Of a stretch of 64,000 bases of DNA, positions 24,311 to 35,485 are shown in pieces (position 1 is the stretch's first letter; the number at the start of each line of letters is the position of its first letter). Under the pieces are notes generated by a model, which made no database searches, was not told the origin of the DNA, and saw nothing but the letters and a program-made list of their open reading frames with translations. Source of the DNA: Gymnorhina tibicen (Eukaryota > Chordata > Aves > Passeriformes > Artamidae); the NCBI GenBank assembly GCA_013399875.1, contig VXAZ01000560.1, forward strand, positions 3,213,789-3,277,788. The letters are read 5' to 3'. Position numbers and translations under genes: made by a program.

Positions 24311-26004
24311 ATCTCCCTTTTACTTAGGACAACATCTGGTCCAGATAACAGCTGCCAAGGGTAGAGCTGAGAGTCACTGTGATTGCTGTTGCTTGGTGGT
24401 TGCTCGAGTATTTTTGAGAACAACATTTTTTTTCACTACATGGTATCACTGCCAACTATTCCCTGGGATCCCAGGAGGACAATGCATGCCCTTTCTGCTC
24501 TCACTGGCTAAACGGAATAAAGGCTGAACATGGTGCTTGCTCTCACCCGTCAAACCCGCACTAAATATAAAAAGATATTAAAAGCTGCCTCCCCCTCTCT
24601 CTTTCTGAGGTGAAAACCTCCCCATCTTCACACAGGGAGGCTTTTGCTGCCTTTTGTTCCTGTTGGTCAAGCAAATTTAAAGATATCAAGGAACCTCTTG
24701 AGAAAACCAAGAGAGGAAGCATGAATGCGAAGTGAACTTACAAACAAAAAGCTATTTTTAGTGTCGGGGGGAAGCTCTTAGCATTGGACAAACAATACAA
24801 GGAAGTTTCAGACACTGACTGCCACGGAGAGCTAATATCCCCTTGTCGCTGCCCCACCTAGTCTGGATACAGGAATGCTGCTGTATTCTCAGGCTTCCCA
24901 CCACCCCCAAATTATCCACCTTCCCCTCAGCAAGGTGCAAAAGTTCAGGGCTTGGGCTGAGAGCACCTGGTTGGCTCACACACACACAGAACCTCAGCCT
25001 CCTGCTGGCACAAGAGATCCAAGGTCACAGCGTGGGCTCTGTGGCACTGGTGGGGGTGGCTGGTGGGACTTCCATCTCCTGTGCCACAAGTCATGGTAGC
25101 AGAGCACAGCTGAAAGCACACACACAAGGCTGAGGCCAAAGAGCAAAGCAAGCCTTGTGTACCCCAGGCACAGGATTAGGACAGAGCAGCTGGGCAGAAG
25201 CAGAAGGGATGACATGGATGACCGTGGGACAACCCAAGAAGGACCTTCCTAAACATGGATCAAAATGTGTATCAGTGCAGTCTCACTGGTGCTCAGCAGC
25301 TGGGGATCTGGCTACAGATTCAGGACGTAACGATATCACTTTGGGAGCCCCCAGAGATTCCCCTTTTCCTCCCAGAATTTCAGCTCTCCACCCCCACAGG
25401 CCACACAAATAATATATTTGTCAGTCAGTTATCAGTGTGCAGGTTCTTTGGGGTGGGAAGCTTGTACACGGGAGTTTGTCCAGTCTGTTCAGTCCTTGCT
25501 CCAGCTGCATTCCTGTTTATTTATTCATTTGCAACCAGAGTGAGTAGTGAGTGGTCAAGAACAGCCAGTCTTCCGAGATCAGTGAAATAAGACTACACAT
25601 GAGTAGTGACCTCTCCTCCTCAAGATCTCTCCCAGACCTTTGCGTTTCCCAGAGACCTGAACCAGTGTTCAGGGAACAAAAGATCCTGGGACAGTAATTT
25701 CAAGGAGCAGACATGTTTTTGCTTTTGCTGCTGGTTTTGCTGTGAGCTTACAAACATTTAAAGCCAGGTTTTGATGACAGGGTCAAACGCAGGCTGGATG
25801 CAACACGGAACTGCACAAAAAAACCCAGAAGCTATACGGGATTGCTCAAGTCCTTATGTGGCTCTGGTGCTTATATAGACTCACAGGAGGTCAGTCAGGG
25901 ACGTTTTGCAGATCTGCCTGCCAGAGGGAGAGAGGGATATTTATTACATTGCAACTGAGCCTCACTCAGTGTGCCCTTCCAGGGACAAAATTCAGCTTTG
26001 TGCT
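24311..26004. other. Non-coding stretch, no gene seen
   Basis: No exon, RNA gene or clear repeat recognised. Short CA-rich pieces occur (near 24980 and 25120), but no array. Confidence 0.5.
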
Positions 26005-26165
26005 GGGCCACAGCAGAGAGAGAGTAACCAGCAGGTTGAAGGAAGTGGTTCTGCCCCTGTACTCAGCACTGGGGAGCCCAAGTCTGGATACCACATCCAG
26101 CTTTGGGCTTCCCAGGACATGGCCCTGAGGAAGGGGAGGGAGCCAGTGAGGCCGAAGCACGTGGC
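26005..26165 (+). mobile_element. CR1 LINE fragment, internal 3' region
   Basis: It follows the CR1 3' non-coding region in order. AGTAACCAGCAGGTTGAAGG is followed by TTCTGCCCCTGTACTCAGCA, then CTGGGGAGCCCAAGTCTGG, a 'tccagctttGGGC' block, and a diverged 'agaagggcaa..gagctggtgaag' equivalent (GGAAGGGGAGGGAGCCAGTGA). In avian CR1 the usual form is 'CCCCTGTACTCGGCACTGGTGAGGCC...'. No coding part of the LINE is present. It marks the genome as sauropsid, most likely avian. Confidence 0.8.
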
Positions 26166-28723
26166 AAGACACAGCCATGGGGAATGGCAGCTTCCGTGAG
26201 ATTATGAGCTGACAGAGAAGATCAAACCTGCTCTCTCAAAGGTGCACAGCTAAAAATAAGTTGCAGCATGGGAGATTCAGATCAGCTACAAGGAGAAGAC
26301 AGTTTTACCCTGAGAGTGGTAAAACACTCAGACAAGAACCCAGAAATCTTATATCCACGTATTCTTTCAGAAAATCTCTATCAGTTACATAGGGAAGGGC
26401 CTCTACACCCATCAAGCACTCAACTCTCTTTGACCTGCCTAGGTGTGTCTGGCCTGCTCCAGGAAGTCTGCTTGTTCTTTTCAAATGGCACTTTTATCAC
26501 TGAATGAATCCCTTGGTCAGTTTTCAAAGAAAAGTCAGCTCTAATTTTGGATTCTGACCCTCTCCTAGAGGTTTTTAAATCACTTTGTTCCACAGATATT
26601 TTTTCCTTCTAAAATATCACCTGTGGGAGAGGAGAGGGTTGTTGGTTGCTGCTTCTTTCTAAATGATTTTCATGTGTTTTTTACTGGTGTTGGGAGACAG
26701 TGATGGTAAAAATCCTCCAAAGAAAAAACATGAAGAATTTATTTCTGATCTGGCTTTGGTTCCAGTGCAGGGTTGGTCCGTACCTGCAAAGGGTTAAGGA
26801 TTAGCTGATGGAAAACATTTGAGCAGCTCTGATAACAGAGTATGGCAAACAGTGGGATCACGCTTACAGCACTGCTGGTCACACATCGCAAATCACAGGC
26901 AGTACCAGCCTCATACCCTGCATGTTTCTGCTTCTGGGCTGCTCTGACTCCTGCAATAACTCACCTACCACTCCCGAGAGTGCTTTGGGATCCCCCTTCC
27001 ACCCACCAGCTGACAGATCTGCAGTCATGCACCCCAGTGTCCCCCCAAACCTCTGCCCACCAATAGCCTACAAAAAGGGGAAGCTGCTGTTTCAGAGCAG
27101 GCACTCCGAACTCCAGCACAGTCAGGAGGTTTAGTGGAAACTGTGCGCTGACTCTGAAACACTTTGGCTGCAGATTTGTTCAGCTTTTTGAGAAGAGAGG
27201 TTGCTTGGTAGGGCAGCATGCGTGAGCTCTCTAAGTATACTAGGGAGTGGTGCACGAGCACAAAGGTGCTGCAGCCTAAAATCTAAAATACACTGTGAAA
27301 GACAAGACACTCACAGAAAAATTCCAGAATATCATCTATCTTTTATCCTCGTTGTTTTCTGCCCAATTCCATGGGTCTGTAAGGCAGCACTGGTTTGAGG
27401 CACAGCACTGTTCCCCACACACACCTGGGACTGCTCCCTGCAAAAGCATCTTTGCACAGCCAGGACCAGCTTCACACCCAGGGGAGCCCAGATGTTGGGC
27501 ACAGCTGGCACCCACATTAGGAGAGGCTCTTGAAGTTGCTGTGGAATTTGACCACTGTTGAAGCCAAGAGTGGAGTGGAAAAACGCCTTCTGCTCTGTCT
27601 CATGCTTAAATTCCAAAGCTGCACCTCACTCTTCTCTGTTCCAAAAAGAAGCAGCAGTGCCACAACCATAATTCAGTGCAGCTGCTGTTGAACAGCACTG
27701 GGGAGATGTAAAAACGGGTGTTACTATGAACACACAGTTCACCTTTGGGATTAAGCTGCCTGGTTTCCTTCCCCTAACATGCAAAACTCACTCTTTCCCA
27801 TTCTCCTCCAAGGATGAGCACAGCTGAGGGTGCAGGTACAAAGCAACCCAATGGCACTGATGTCAGTGGGAAAACCCTGACCCCCACAGCACTTTGCTGG
27901 TTCTCAGGGGCTCACTGAGCTGTGTATCACACCCAGAACACACAGAACCCCTCTGACAGTGACACCTGATATCCCATGACCCTATGTGCTTCTTATCCCT
28001 AATGGTGCCTCCAGGTCCACGGCTACAGAAAGCAATGAGGCAACAGCTGCCACAGTCTCTCAGGGTAAGGGAGTGGGAATTTTTAGTGTGGATCAGGCCC
28101 ACAGCCCCGTCTCAGATGCTGGCCAGCACCAGCTGGGTCAGGGGAAGGTGTGAGGCACCCACGTGAGGCAGCTGTGATGCCTCGCTGCAGCCTGCCCGCC
28201 TTAGGAAAAGATGAAAACAAATGAGTTTAGAACCTTTTGTCAGCCTGTCCCAAGGATGTAACTTCACAAATATTTAGGTCAAATGGGGCACACCCTGTGC
28301 TGCACAGAAAGAGAAGGGAAGAAAACCCAGGGCTTTGGCTCTCGAATGCCACACTCTGTGTGCTAGATAAGATAAACTGGTGACAGTCAATTGCTATCAC
28401 TGCAGCTGCTGCCCTGCTGGCTCAGCCCGGGAGCTGAAGGTGGCTTAGGACAAAAGTGAGATGAATACTTGCCAGGGCAAGCCATCATTTTTAACATGAC
28501 AGTCACAAAAACACTGTAGTTAGTCAAAGAAAAACAAGGATGAACATAAGCTAAACTAGGCTTCCCTCTGCCAAGCTTTTAAACCTCAATACATTTTACA
28601 CAAGGGATTCACCAGAGGGAAAATCTTGCCTGGATTCACGAGAGTTCACCCACTTAAGCCATCAGTGCCCAAAAGATCACAACAGGCATGTTGTAAATGT
28701 GAAAACCAGCTGCAGAGGCATGT
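26166..28723. other. Non-coding stretch, no gene seen
   Basis: Mixed-composition sequence without recognisable exons, RNA genes or repeat families. Open frames on both strands at 26840-27620 are chance overlaps. Confidence 0.5.
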
Positions 28724-28759
28724 GGTTCCTGTCTTATCCCAGGTTCCTTTCTTATCCCA
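28724..28759. repeat. 18-bp tandem duplication
   Basis: GGTTCCTGTCTTATCCCA (28724-28741) is followed immediately by GGTTCCTTTCTTATCCCA (28742-28759), with one mismatch. It is a recent-looking local duplication in a pyrimidine-rich segment. Confidence 0.92.
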
Positions 28760-29449
28760 GCCTGCTCCTCGTTGGGACAGGAGCTGGTGGGTTCTGCCAG
28801 GTCCCCAGCCAGAGCCAAGAACAACTGACAGCCACAGGCTGCTTCTTACTAAGCCATGGCAGGTTTCTCAGGTATCACAGGAAGTACCACTAAGGTTCCT
28901 AATTAGCCTGGAACTCTATTTCCTCGTGGCAAAGCCTGATTGGGATAAACCTCCTTTCTGTCTCGGCAGTGCCTGGGGCTCTCATCCTGCTCGTAAAAAT
29001 GGGTGTCCACAGCCCATTCCAATGCATGATGGAGGGAGGATATAACCTGGCCACAGGGATTTGCCCAGAGCTGTCCCGAGGGCAGGGAATCAGGCTGGCT
29101 GCACTGCTGATCCCTGCACTGAAAATCCTGATACAAGCACCAGGCAGGGCAGAAACCTGCCCTGGCTCCAAGGCCATGTGTCCTGTTGGCAAGCTAGGAC
29201 AGAGGCAAAAGCAGATGAAAGCTTCTGCTCTGCCCCAGTCTGAGCAAGGGGACAGGGAAATCTCTTCTGTGGTTTGGCACAGAAGGCTGTCCCATGTCCT
29301 TGGCATCCCCAGGGTGGCATCACTGCTGGCAGCAGAGACATCACACAGCTCTGTGGAGGGGACAATGGCCAGCTCAGAGGTAGCCCTGAGAGCTGGCAGC
29401 CTGGCCCATGGCTCTTTTCCTCCATCAGCTGTTCATCATTTGCCTCGAC
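28760..29449. other. Non-coding, no feature seen
   Basis: GC-richer sequence with overlapping frames on both strands (up to 162 codons, 28969-29457). None has a recognisable motif. Confidence 0.45.
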
Positions 29450-29790
29450 TGTGTTAATTCACACATTTCTCTCTCCCGGCTCCCATTGTTTCCGAGCAGG
29501 GCATTGTCAGGAGGCCAGTTCTATATTTACGACAGGATGTCAGCCTACGCTTGCAGTTGCCTCCTTTGAACTGGATACTTTTACCTTCTATGCTGGCAAG
29601 GACGCAATTCAACAGAAAGGTAGAAAAATAAACATATGTTTATTTAAGACGCTCTTGGTTGTATCGAAAACGCACAAGTGGCACCTCTTCCTATTGGTCC
29701 TTCCACCCTCCCGGCCTGGAGAGCACAGGTTTTTTCATGACATAAACAAAAGATTATTTCCTAAGAAGATTGAGGGTTTCCTTTAAAGGA
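29450..29790. promoter_or_regulatory. Candidate conserved non-coding element
   Basis: Complex non-repetitive sequence. It includes TGTGTTAATTCACACA, which is nearly palindromic, an inverted CCAAT word (CTATTGGTCC, around 29691-29700) and AT-rich words (AAATAAACATATGTTTATTTAA). The last word itself has palindromic character. It differs in texture from the GC-richer flank at 28.7-29.4 kb. Inference from composition only. Confidence 0.22.
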
Positions 29791-29794
29791 AAAC

Positions 29795-29811
29795 AAAAAA
29801 AAAAAAAAAAA
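29795..29811. repeat. Poly-A tract (17 A)
   Basis: Run of 17 A after GGAAAAC. The sequence upstream is the candidate conserved block, and no retroposon body is recognisable, so it is probably a homopolymer expansion. Confidence 0.9.
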
Positions 29812-31530
29812 GGAGGAAGGAATCTGCAGAATAGCCCTTAGGAAGTTGAAGCTCTAGAGGCCCTTTAGTCCCTCACCAGCAAAACGTATTTAAATATAGC
29901 ATGGCCTGCCCAGAGCATAGCCTGAGACATGCCATGTACCCAGCAAAGAAACCACTCAGCAGCCAAGGCCAGAGGGTGCCAGGCTTCAGGCTCGTGCCCC
30001 CCATCCTGATAGAGGCCGAGGATCCGCGACCAAGCCTAAGAGCTTGGTGTCTTTGAGGTGGCTGCTTCAAAGGGTTTGAATACGATTTATTACGCTTTAA
30101 TTTCCACACACCGCCTAATTTTTTCTGTTTGTGCATCAGAGCAGTCAGAGCAGGCATGCAAAAGCCTTTATCCGCTGAAAGGTGCTGCCAGCCAACTTCA
30201 AACCAGACTCAGGACGTGAAGCACCCGCCTCCTCTGCTCCTCACCGCAGGAGCACCAGGCTCTCTCTACACTCTTCAGGAAAGGAGATGATCCCAGGAGA
30301 TTTGAAAAGCTCCAACCTTATACTCCTTGCAGTGCTTTCTCAAGACTGCTCTTGGCTATGAATAATTTCTATCTGTTACTTTTCGGACAACCAGAGCTCT
30401 GTGAAGTTATGCTTGTGTGAACCCCCCCCACCTTGCTGAGGTCTTGAACCTCCATGTTCAACTGCAGCAGGTTAGAAAGCAGGTCAGAAACTTCTTCTTC
30501 TCAAAACAGCAATTTTTTGAGGCAAAACTAAAATGTTTCAAAGCCCAAGTGCCATTCATGCCTCATGGGAGATGCAGCTCTGCATCACATCCCTGTTTTT
30601 GCAATGGGTGAGGAGTGAGCTACATTTCCTCTGACACCTCGTGGTCTCCCCAGGCAGTGGAAAGAGTGATGCACCAGTGACAGGAATGGCTGGGAATCCA
30701 CCCAAGGAGTCTGGCCACTGATGGGAATAGGGACATGTGCAGTCAGGACTGGGAGACCCATGAATGAGAATTTCAGGACACAAACATTTCATCCTGGTCA
30801 AGATTACTGTCATAGTTTCCATTGGGATCATCCCGCTTCCTGGATAGAATTTACCTCTTTCCCCTTAATCTCCCTGGAAAGTGGCTCACTTTGTGATGGT
30901 GGAATTAACCAAAATGGAGCCTTCCAGGCAGAACGTGGGTAGGAGTGTTTTGTCCCACGTTAGTTTGGAGCTGTCCCCTGCCACCAGTCGCCATTCGATG
31001 CTGCACCCGCTGTGGAGCCACACGGTGACTTTGTGCTCCAGGACACTCTGACCTGTCTCCCACGCACTCTCCAGAGCACACACGAGTATTAACTGCATTC
31101 AGCTGTAATGAGAAGCTCTGAAATAACTCAGGCTCTCTGGCAAGAGACTTCTGTTATAACAACAGGTTTTGGCTGTGGATTTATCTGCCATGGATCCTGC
31201 ATCCCATACAGCACAGGGCAACTGCAGCAGGATGAACCCTGGAATGCCACAATATAAGCAGGAAGGGCTGTAATTTGAAGACCTTGCCACAACAAGTAAG
31301 TGAAACAATCACCTCTTTCAGAATGCGACATAATTCTTGCATAAGGGTCCTTTAAAACAATATACAGAGCTGCTGAACAGGAGTCATGGGGGGACCTGCT
31401 CTGATCCTCAGTTCATTCTCAGATTTAGCTGATAGTTTCTCTCTGATTGCTCTAATTCATACAGAGGAGCTCCAGGCTTTACTTGCAAGTGCAGAAAAGG
31501 CTGCACATCCCACTGGCTGTTTCCTGAGCC
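29812..31530. other. Non-coding stretch, no gene seen
   Basis: No exon, RNA gene or clear interspersed repeat recognised. Confidence 0.5.
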
Positions 31531-31593
31531 ATTTGCAAGAATAATGGTACTGACGATAGTACCATTGCAATAATTTGCAAGAATAATGGTACT
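31531..31593. repeat. 21-bp direct repeat flanking a small hairpin
   Basis: The 21-mer ATTTGCAAGAATAATGGTAC plus T occurs at 31531-31551 and 31573-31593. Between the copies the sequence AATGGTACT-GACGAT-AGTACCATT (31543-31566) forms a perfect 9-bp-stem hairpin. The arrangement suggests a short duplication together with an inverted copy, as produced by template switching during replication. Confidence 0.92.
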
Positions 31594-32644
31594 TCCAAAT
31601 AATCAGTGTCCTGGTACCTCAGTGTCCCCTCTCCAGATGGAAGTTGGTTCTGCTCATGCTGCACTCCCCATCCAGAAGGACTCTTTGGGAAATTCTCCTC
31701 AGATATCAAAGATCAACATTAGAACAAGCTGCAGCTGTATCAGATGAGCTTCCATAAATGAGAGAAAACACCCGAACGGACATGACAATTGTCTTTTCTC
31801 TGTCCAGTTTTCATATCTGGGATCCAAAATTAACTCTGGAAAAGGCAGAAAGCCAGCTTATATTATTGTTATGTCAGACTAGCTGTTATCCCTGGATTCA
31901 GGGCAAGTAGACATACTTTATGGAAGGAAACACTATTCTCAGCCCTCTACTGCTGTTTGCTCCCTATTTCCTGCTGTCTTCAGACCTGGCCATCTTTTAA
32001 ACATCCCAAAAAACCTGGGAGGTAATAAGAGACTAGGAGACCATGAAAAAAAAGATGAAAAGTGACATAATCTGGATATAAAGACACACCAGTAAATGGC
32101 TACTAATGTATTTTGCAATTACATTCCTGGGGCAATATCTAATACCAAAGCCCTGCTTCTAGTGTCAGAAAAAGGCTTTCACAGTGCAAGAAGCCTTTGT
32201 TAACCTCTCACCCTGGGGAAATCACTACTGGTCTTCGGGAGGTGCACCACACAGAAAACCCTCCATGGATTACACGTCACAAGAGCTCTGGAAATCTCTG
32301 TTACGACCATGGGGGGTTCTAGCACAGGGACAGTGACAAAAACCTGCCTTTGTTTGCTGCCAAGGTGCTAAATATTGTTAGTCTACTGCAATAGCCAGAG
32401 ATGCTGCAGGTCATGACAGAACCAGGAAGACCCAGGGCTTTGTGGACGGGATCAGAGTGTCCAAGGAAAACCACATGGCCCATCCAGATTGAGCCTCACC
32501 GTGTTAATCCTGTGCAGTGTGGCTCGGGTGAGGGATCTTTCCCAAAGGGAAAAGGGATCTTTTAGCACGGGGTTAAAGATGATTTGACTGTCCCCAGGAG
32601 AGCCAGATGAGAAGATTGTAGAAAAACATTTCTCACTCACTTAT
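31594..32644. other. Non-coding, no feature seen
   Basis: Mixed sequence with no recognisable repeat or exon. Confidence 0.45.
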
Positions 32645-32745
32645 AGGATGGTTTGGGTTGGGAGGGACCTGCCATAATCAGGTGGCTTCAAACCCCGTCC
32701 AACCTGGCCTGGAACACTTACCTTTAACAGGGACTAAAAAATCAC
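32645..32745 (-). mobile_element. CR1 LINE 3' tail, truncated
   Basis: ATGGTTTGGGTTGGGAGGGA followed by CCTG...AAACCCCGTCCAACCTGG and CCTGGAACACTTACC is the reverse complement of the avian CR1 3' untranslated end. The element lies on the minus strand and retains only about 100 bp. It is diverged, with a small internal deletion relative to the usual form. Confidence 0.85.
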
Positions 32746-35414
32746 AATTCTTGGCAGAGTGCAAGCAGCAGAAACAGAGTAGGAAAGAAAAAGGCCCAGC
32801 ACTTGTACAGGGCTATATTTCATTGCTGCACACTGAGTTTGGAGCAGTGGAAACAACACAAGCTGTGCGGCAGAAATCAGCCACCATGGGCGCTCCTATT
32901 CCAGCAAGTGCTTCAGAGAAATTTATGGCTAATCAGGAACACGACATTATTGTGCCCAGCCAAGTGCAGATGTGGGCTTGCATAAACCTTTCCTTGTCAT
33001 TCCTGAAAGGGATGTGCTGCACTCTGTCACTGTTCAATAAACAATTCCACGGCCAAGATCTCAAGCGCTGCTGCGTCGTGTCCTGATGATCTGCACTTTC
33101 CTTACAGAGCATCAGAGAAAGATGCAACAACAAACACATAACAAACACACAGCCACAGCCCTTTTGGGCTGCTGGGTTTCTAAGAAGGGGCAAATGTTGA
33201 TTACTCGTGCGTGTTATTTTGCCTACAGAGGCAGGAGTCGTCCAAAGTCTAAAGAAGCCAGTGGAAAAACCTCCTGCTGTGTTCACTGGGCTTTGCATCT
33301 GCATTAGGTACATTAGACAAATTTAAACTACCACTCAAGCATAGGGCTGTGTTTTGGGGAAGGAAAGACAGCTAGAAAACATTCTAATTCACCAGTCTTG
33401 CGATTTTGCTTTATATTTTTGTTAACAAATTTTCTCTATTATTAAAAAAACCAAAAAATTTAACAACCAGTCCACTGGAGTTTCCTCTTCATTTTTTATA
33501 AAAAAGAGTTGCTGGGGTACAGGTGCATTGCCTTTACAGCCATTTTTCCTGATATATTTTCTTTGTGTTTGTTCACATTCCTTCAAGCCCTTGTTTTCCC
33601 CGTCCCTCACGTTTGGCTGCTCACCAGAATGGCTTTTCTGAGATGCCACACTGAGCATTCCCCATTTAGACCCAGGGAGGGGCTGGAGAAGACATCTGGT
33701 GATTTTCTTCCTGCAGATTTAACATGAAAAGGGAATTGGGAAAAGAAAAGGTAGCCTTTCTCAGGCCATATCCTGCAGCAGCCAGGGACCCACCTGGTCC
33801 CTGGAGAGCATTAGAAAATCCTCAATGTTTTGCTAACTCGTGAGCTGCCTCACACGGCCCCTGAGCAGCAGGGAAGAGGCAGAGCACAGTTAACTTCAGT
33901 TAACTGCTCCCTAACTCTCACAGCTCCAGTGGTCTGCTCCAAGTGCAGGCAGAGCAGCTGCCCAGGGCATCCATCAGCCTGGGGCAGGGAAAAGAACCAG
34001 ATCTCCCTTCTTTCCACTGCTGGAGCTTGAACTCCAGCAAAGGAGGGGAGGCAAACGGAGCTGAATGCACCTCAGCTTCCTCTGCGTGTGCTCAGGGCTC
34101 AAGGAGGTGTGGACAGGGGGAGCAGGACCAGGCCAGGAGCACATTTTGCGGGGCAGGTGCAGAAGGGCTTCTGTTGGTGCTGACCCCATCTCACTAAACT
34201 CCCTTCAACCCAAACAAAATAATTGCCTTTTGCCATGGAGGAACAAACTCAGCTGTTACAGGGCTTAAATCTCTTTCTACCCTTTCCTTGTCAGACAAAA
34301 GTCCTATGCCGCATACACGGACTGGAAACCTTTTGTGGATGATTTCAGAGACTTGATCTGGAGAAAGTTAGAGCTCTATTAGGAACATTTCTCTTCCCTG
34401 AAAGTTTATTCAGCTGTAACTCTGAAAGTTATGTAAGGGAACAAGACAAAATTAGAATATTGGGTAAAAATAGCACTAAAAGAAATGTTCATCTTCCTGC
34501 AGCACTTTGAGGCCACTTTGGGGTCTTGTGTGGTTCTTCAGCTAAAGCAGCCCTTGCTCTAAGCTGGCATCTGGCTGAATGCCATGGCATTTGCCCTGCC
34601 CAGGCAAAAACTCACCTAGGATGGTAACAGCCTGGTTTCACACCCATTTGTGGCAATGTCCACAGCTGTGCTTCCCAGCCCTCAGTGCTTCACTACAGAG
34701 CATAAACCCAGGTCCTGACAGTGAGTCAGCACCGAGCTGTCAAACCAAGCTGAAACCTCCAGGAAGCAGAATGTTCTCTCCGCATACTTTTTGTACCACT
34801 CAGTACATTACACAAACTCCCAACGGGGAGAGCCATAGCAAGGGTTTGGAAGGATGTATTTATTCCAGCAAGTAATTCTAGCATTTAAGCTTTCTGACAG
34901 CTGCTGTGGACAAATACGCAATAAAAATCAAAGCCAATTCAAAGCTGGTCTTCAGAGGTGGGAGACTGCATAAGGACATGGGTTCTGGCCCATGCTGTGC
35001 TTTGTTTAGCATTCAGACAGTGTAGAGGACTGCAGCATCCCTTTTCCACACTCAAGTCAAGCCCAAGTCACTCTGGCTTCATTTTCCAAGCTTGGCTGTG
35101 TAAAGCTAGAGTTCTGTCTCCCATTATCTGAGCATTTGGCTCCCGTGGCCTAAAACATGGCTGGCCCATGACAGGCAGCTTGTAGGAAGAAGCAATTCGA
35201 GCATCCTCAGCTGCTGCAGTTCACACCTTCCCTGCTGCTGCCGCAAGCACCAGATCCTCTGTCAGAGACAGGGACCGAGAGCTGAGGCCACTAAAAGCTC
35301 CAGTCACTGCCAGGGCCTGTCTGTCAGGGCCCTTGGGTATCCACACAATGCTCCTATTCACGTTCAGCAGAAATAAAAGTGGCCTGTGCTGCAGAGGTCC
35401 TGAGCTCGCTGCCA
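32746..35414. other. Non-coding stretch with one small palindrome
   Basis: No gene recognised. At 33887-33906 CAGTTAAC-TTCA-GTTAACTG forms a perfect 8-bp inverted repeat with a 4-bp loop. Frames at 32658-33086 and 33830-34268 have no motif. Confidence 0.5.
33887..33906. repeat. Short inverted repeat
   Basis: Perfect 8-bp arms CAGTTAAC and GTTAACTG around TTCA. The core GTTAAC is itself palindromic. It is probably chance, but a compact possible protein-binding palindrome. Confidence 0.8.
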
Positions 35415-35485
35415 TTCCATCCCGGAATCACAGGAAAATGTAGGTCGGGAGAGACCCCTGGAGGTCAGCTAAGCCAGTCTTCCAC
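35415..35485 (-). mobile_element. CR1 LINE 3' tail, truncated
   Basis: CCGGAATCACAGGAAAATGT followed by AGGTCGGGAGAGACCCCTGG and AGGTCAGCTAAGCCAGTC parallels the common avian form 'aatcatagaa..ggttgggttggaagagacctctggaggtcatctagtccaa'. Minus-strand insertion, strongly diverged. The left end still shows one degenerate copy of the terminal octamer. Confidence 0.75.

Noticed and set aside
24976..25130. CA microsatellite
   Set aside because: Only short runs of four to five CA units separated by unique sequence.
29274..29786. 170-codon open frame as a gene
   Set aside because: No motif; it runs into the AT-rich candidate regulatory block, and several other frames overlap it.
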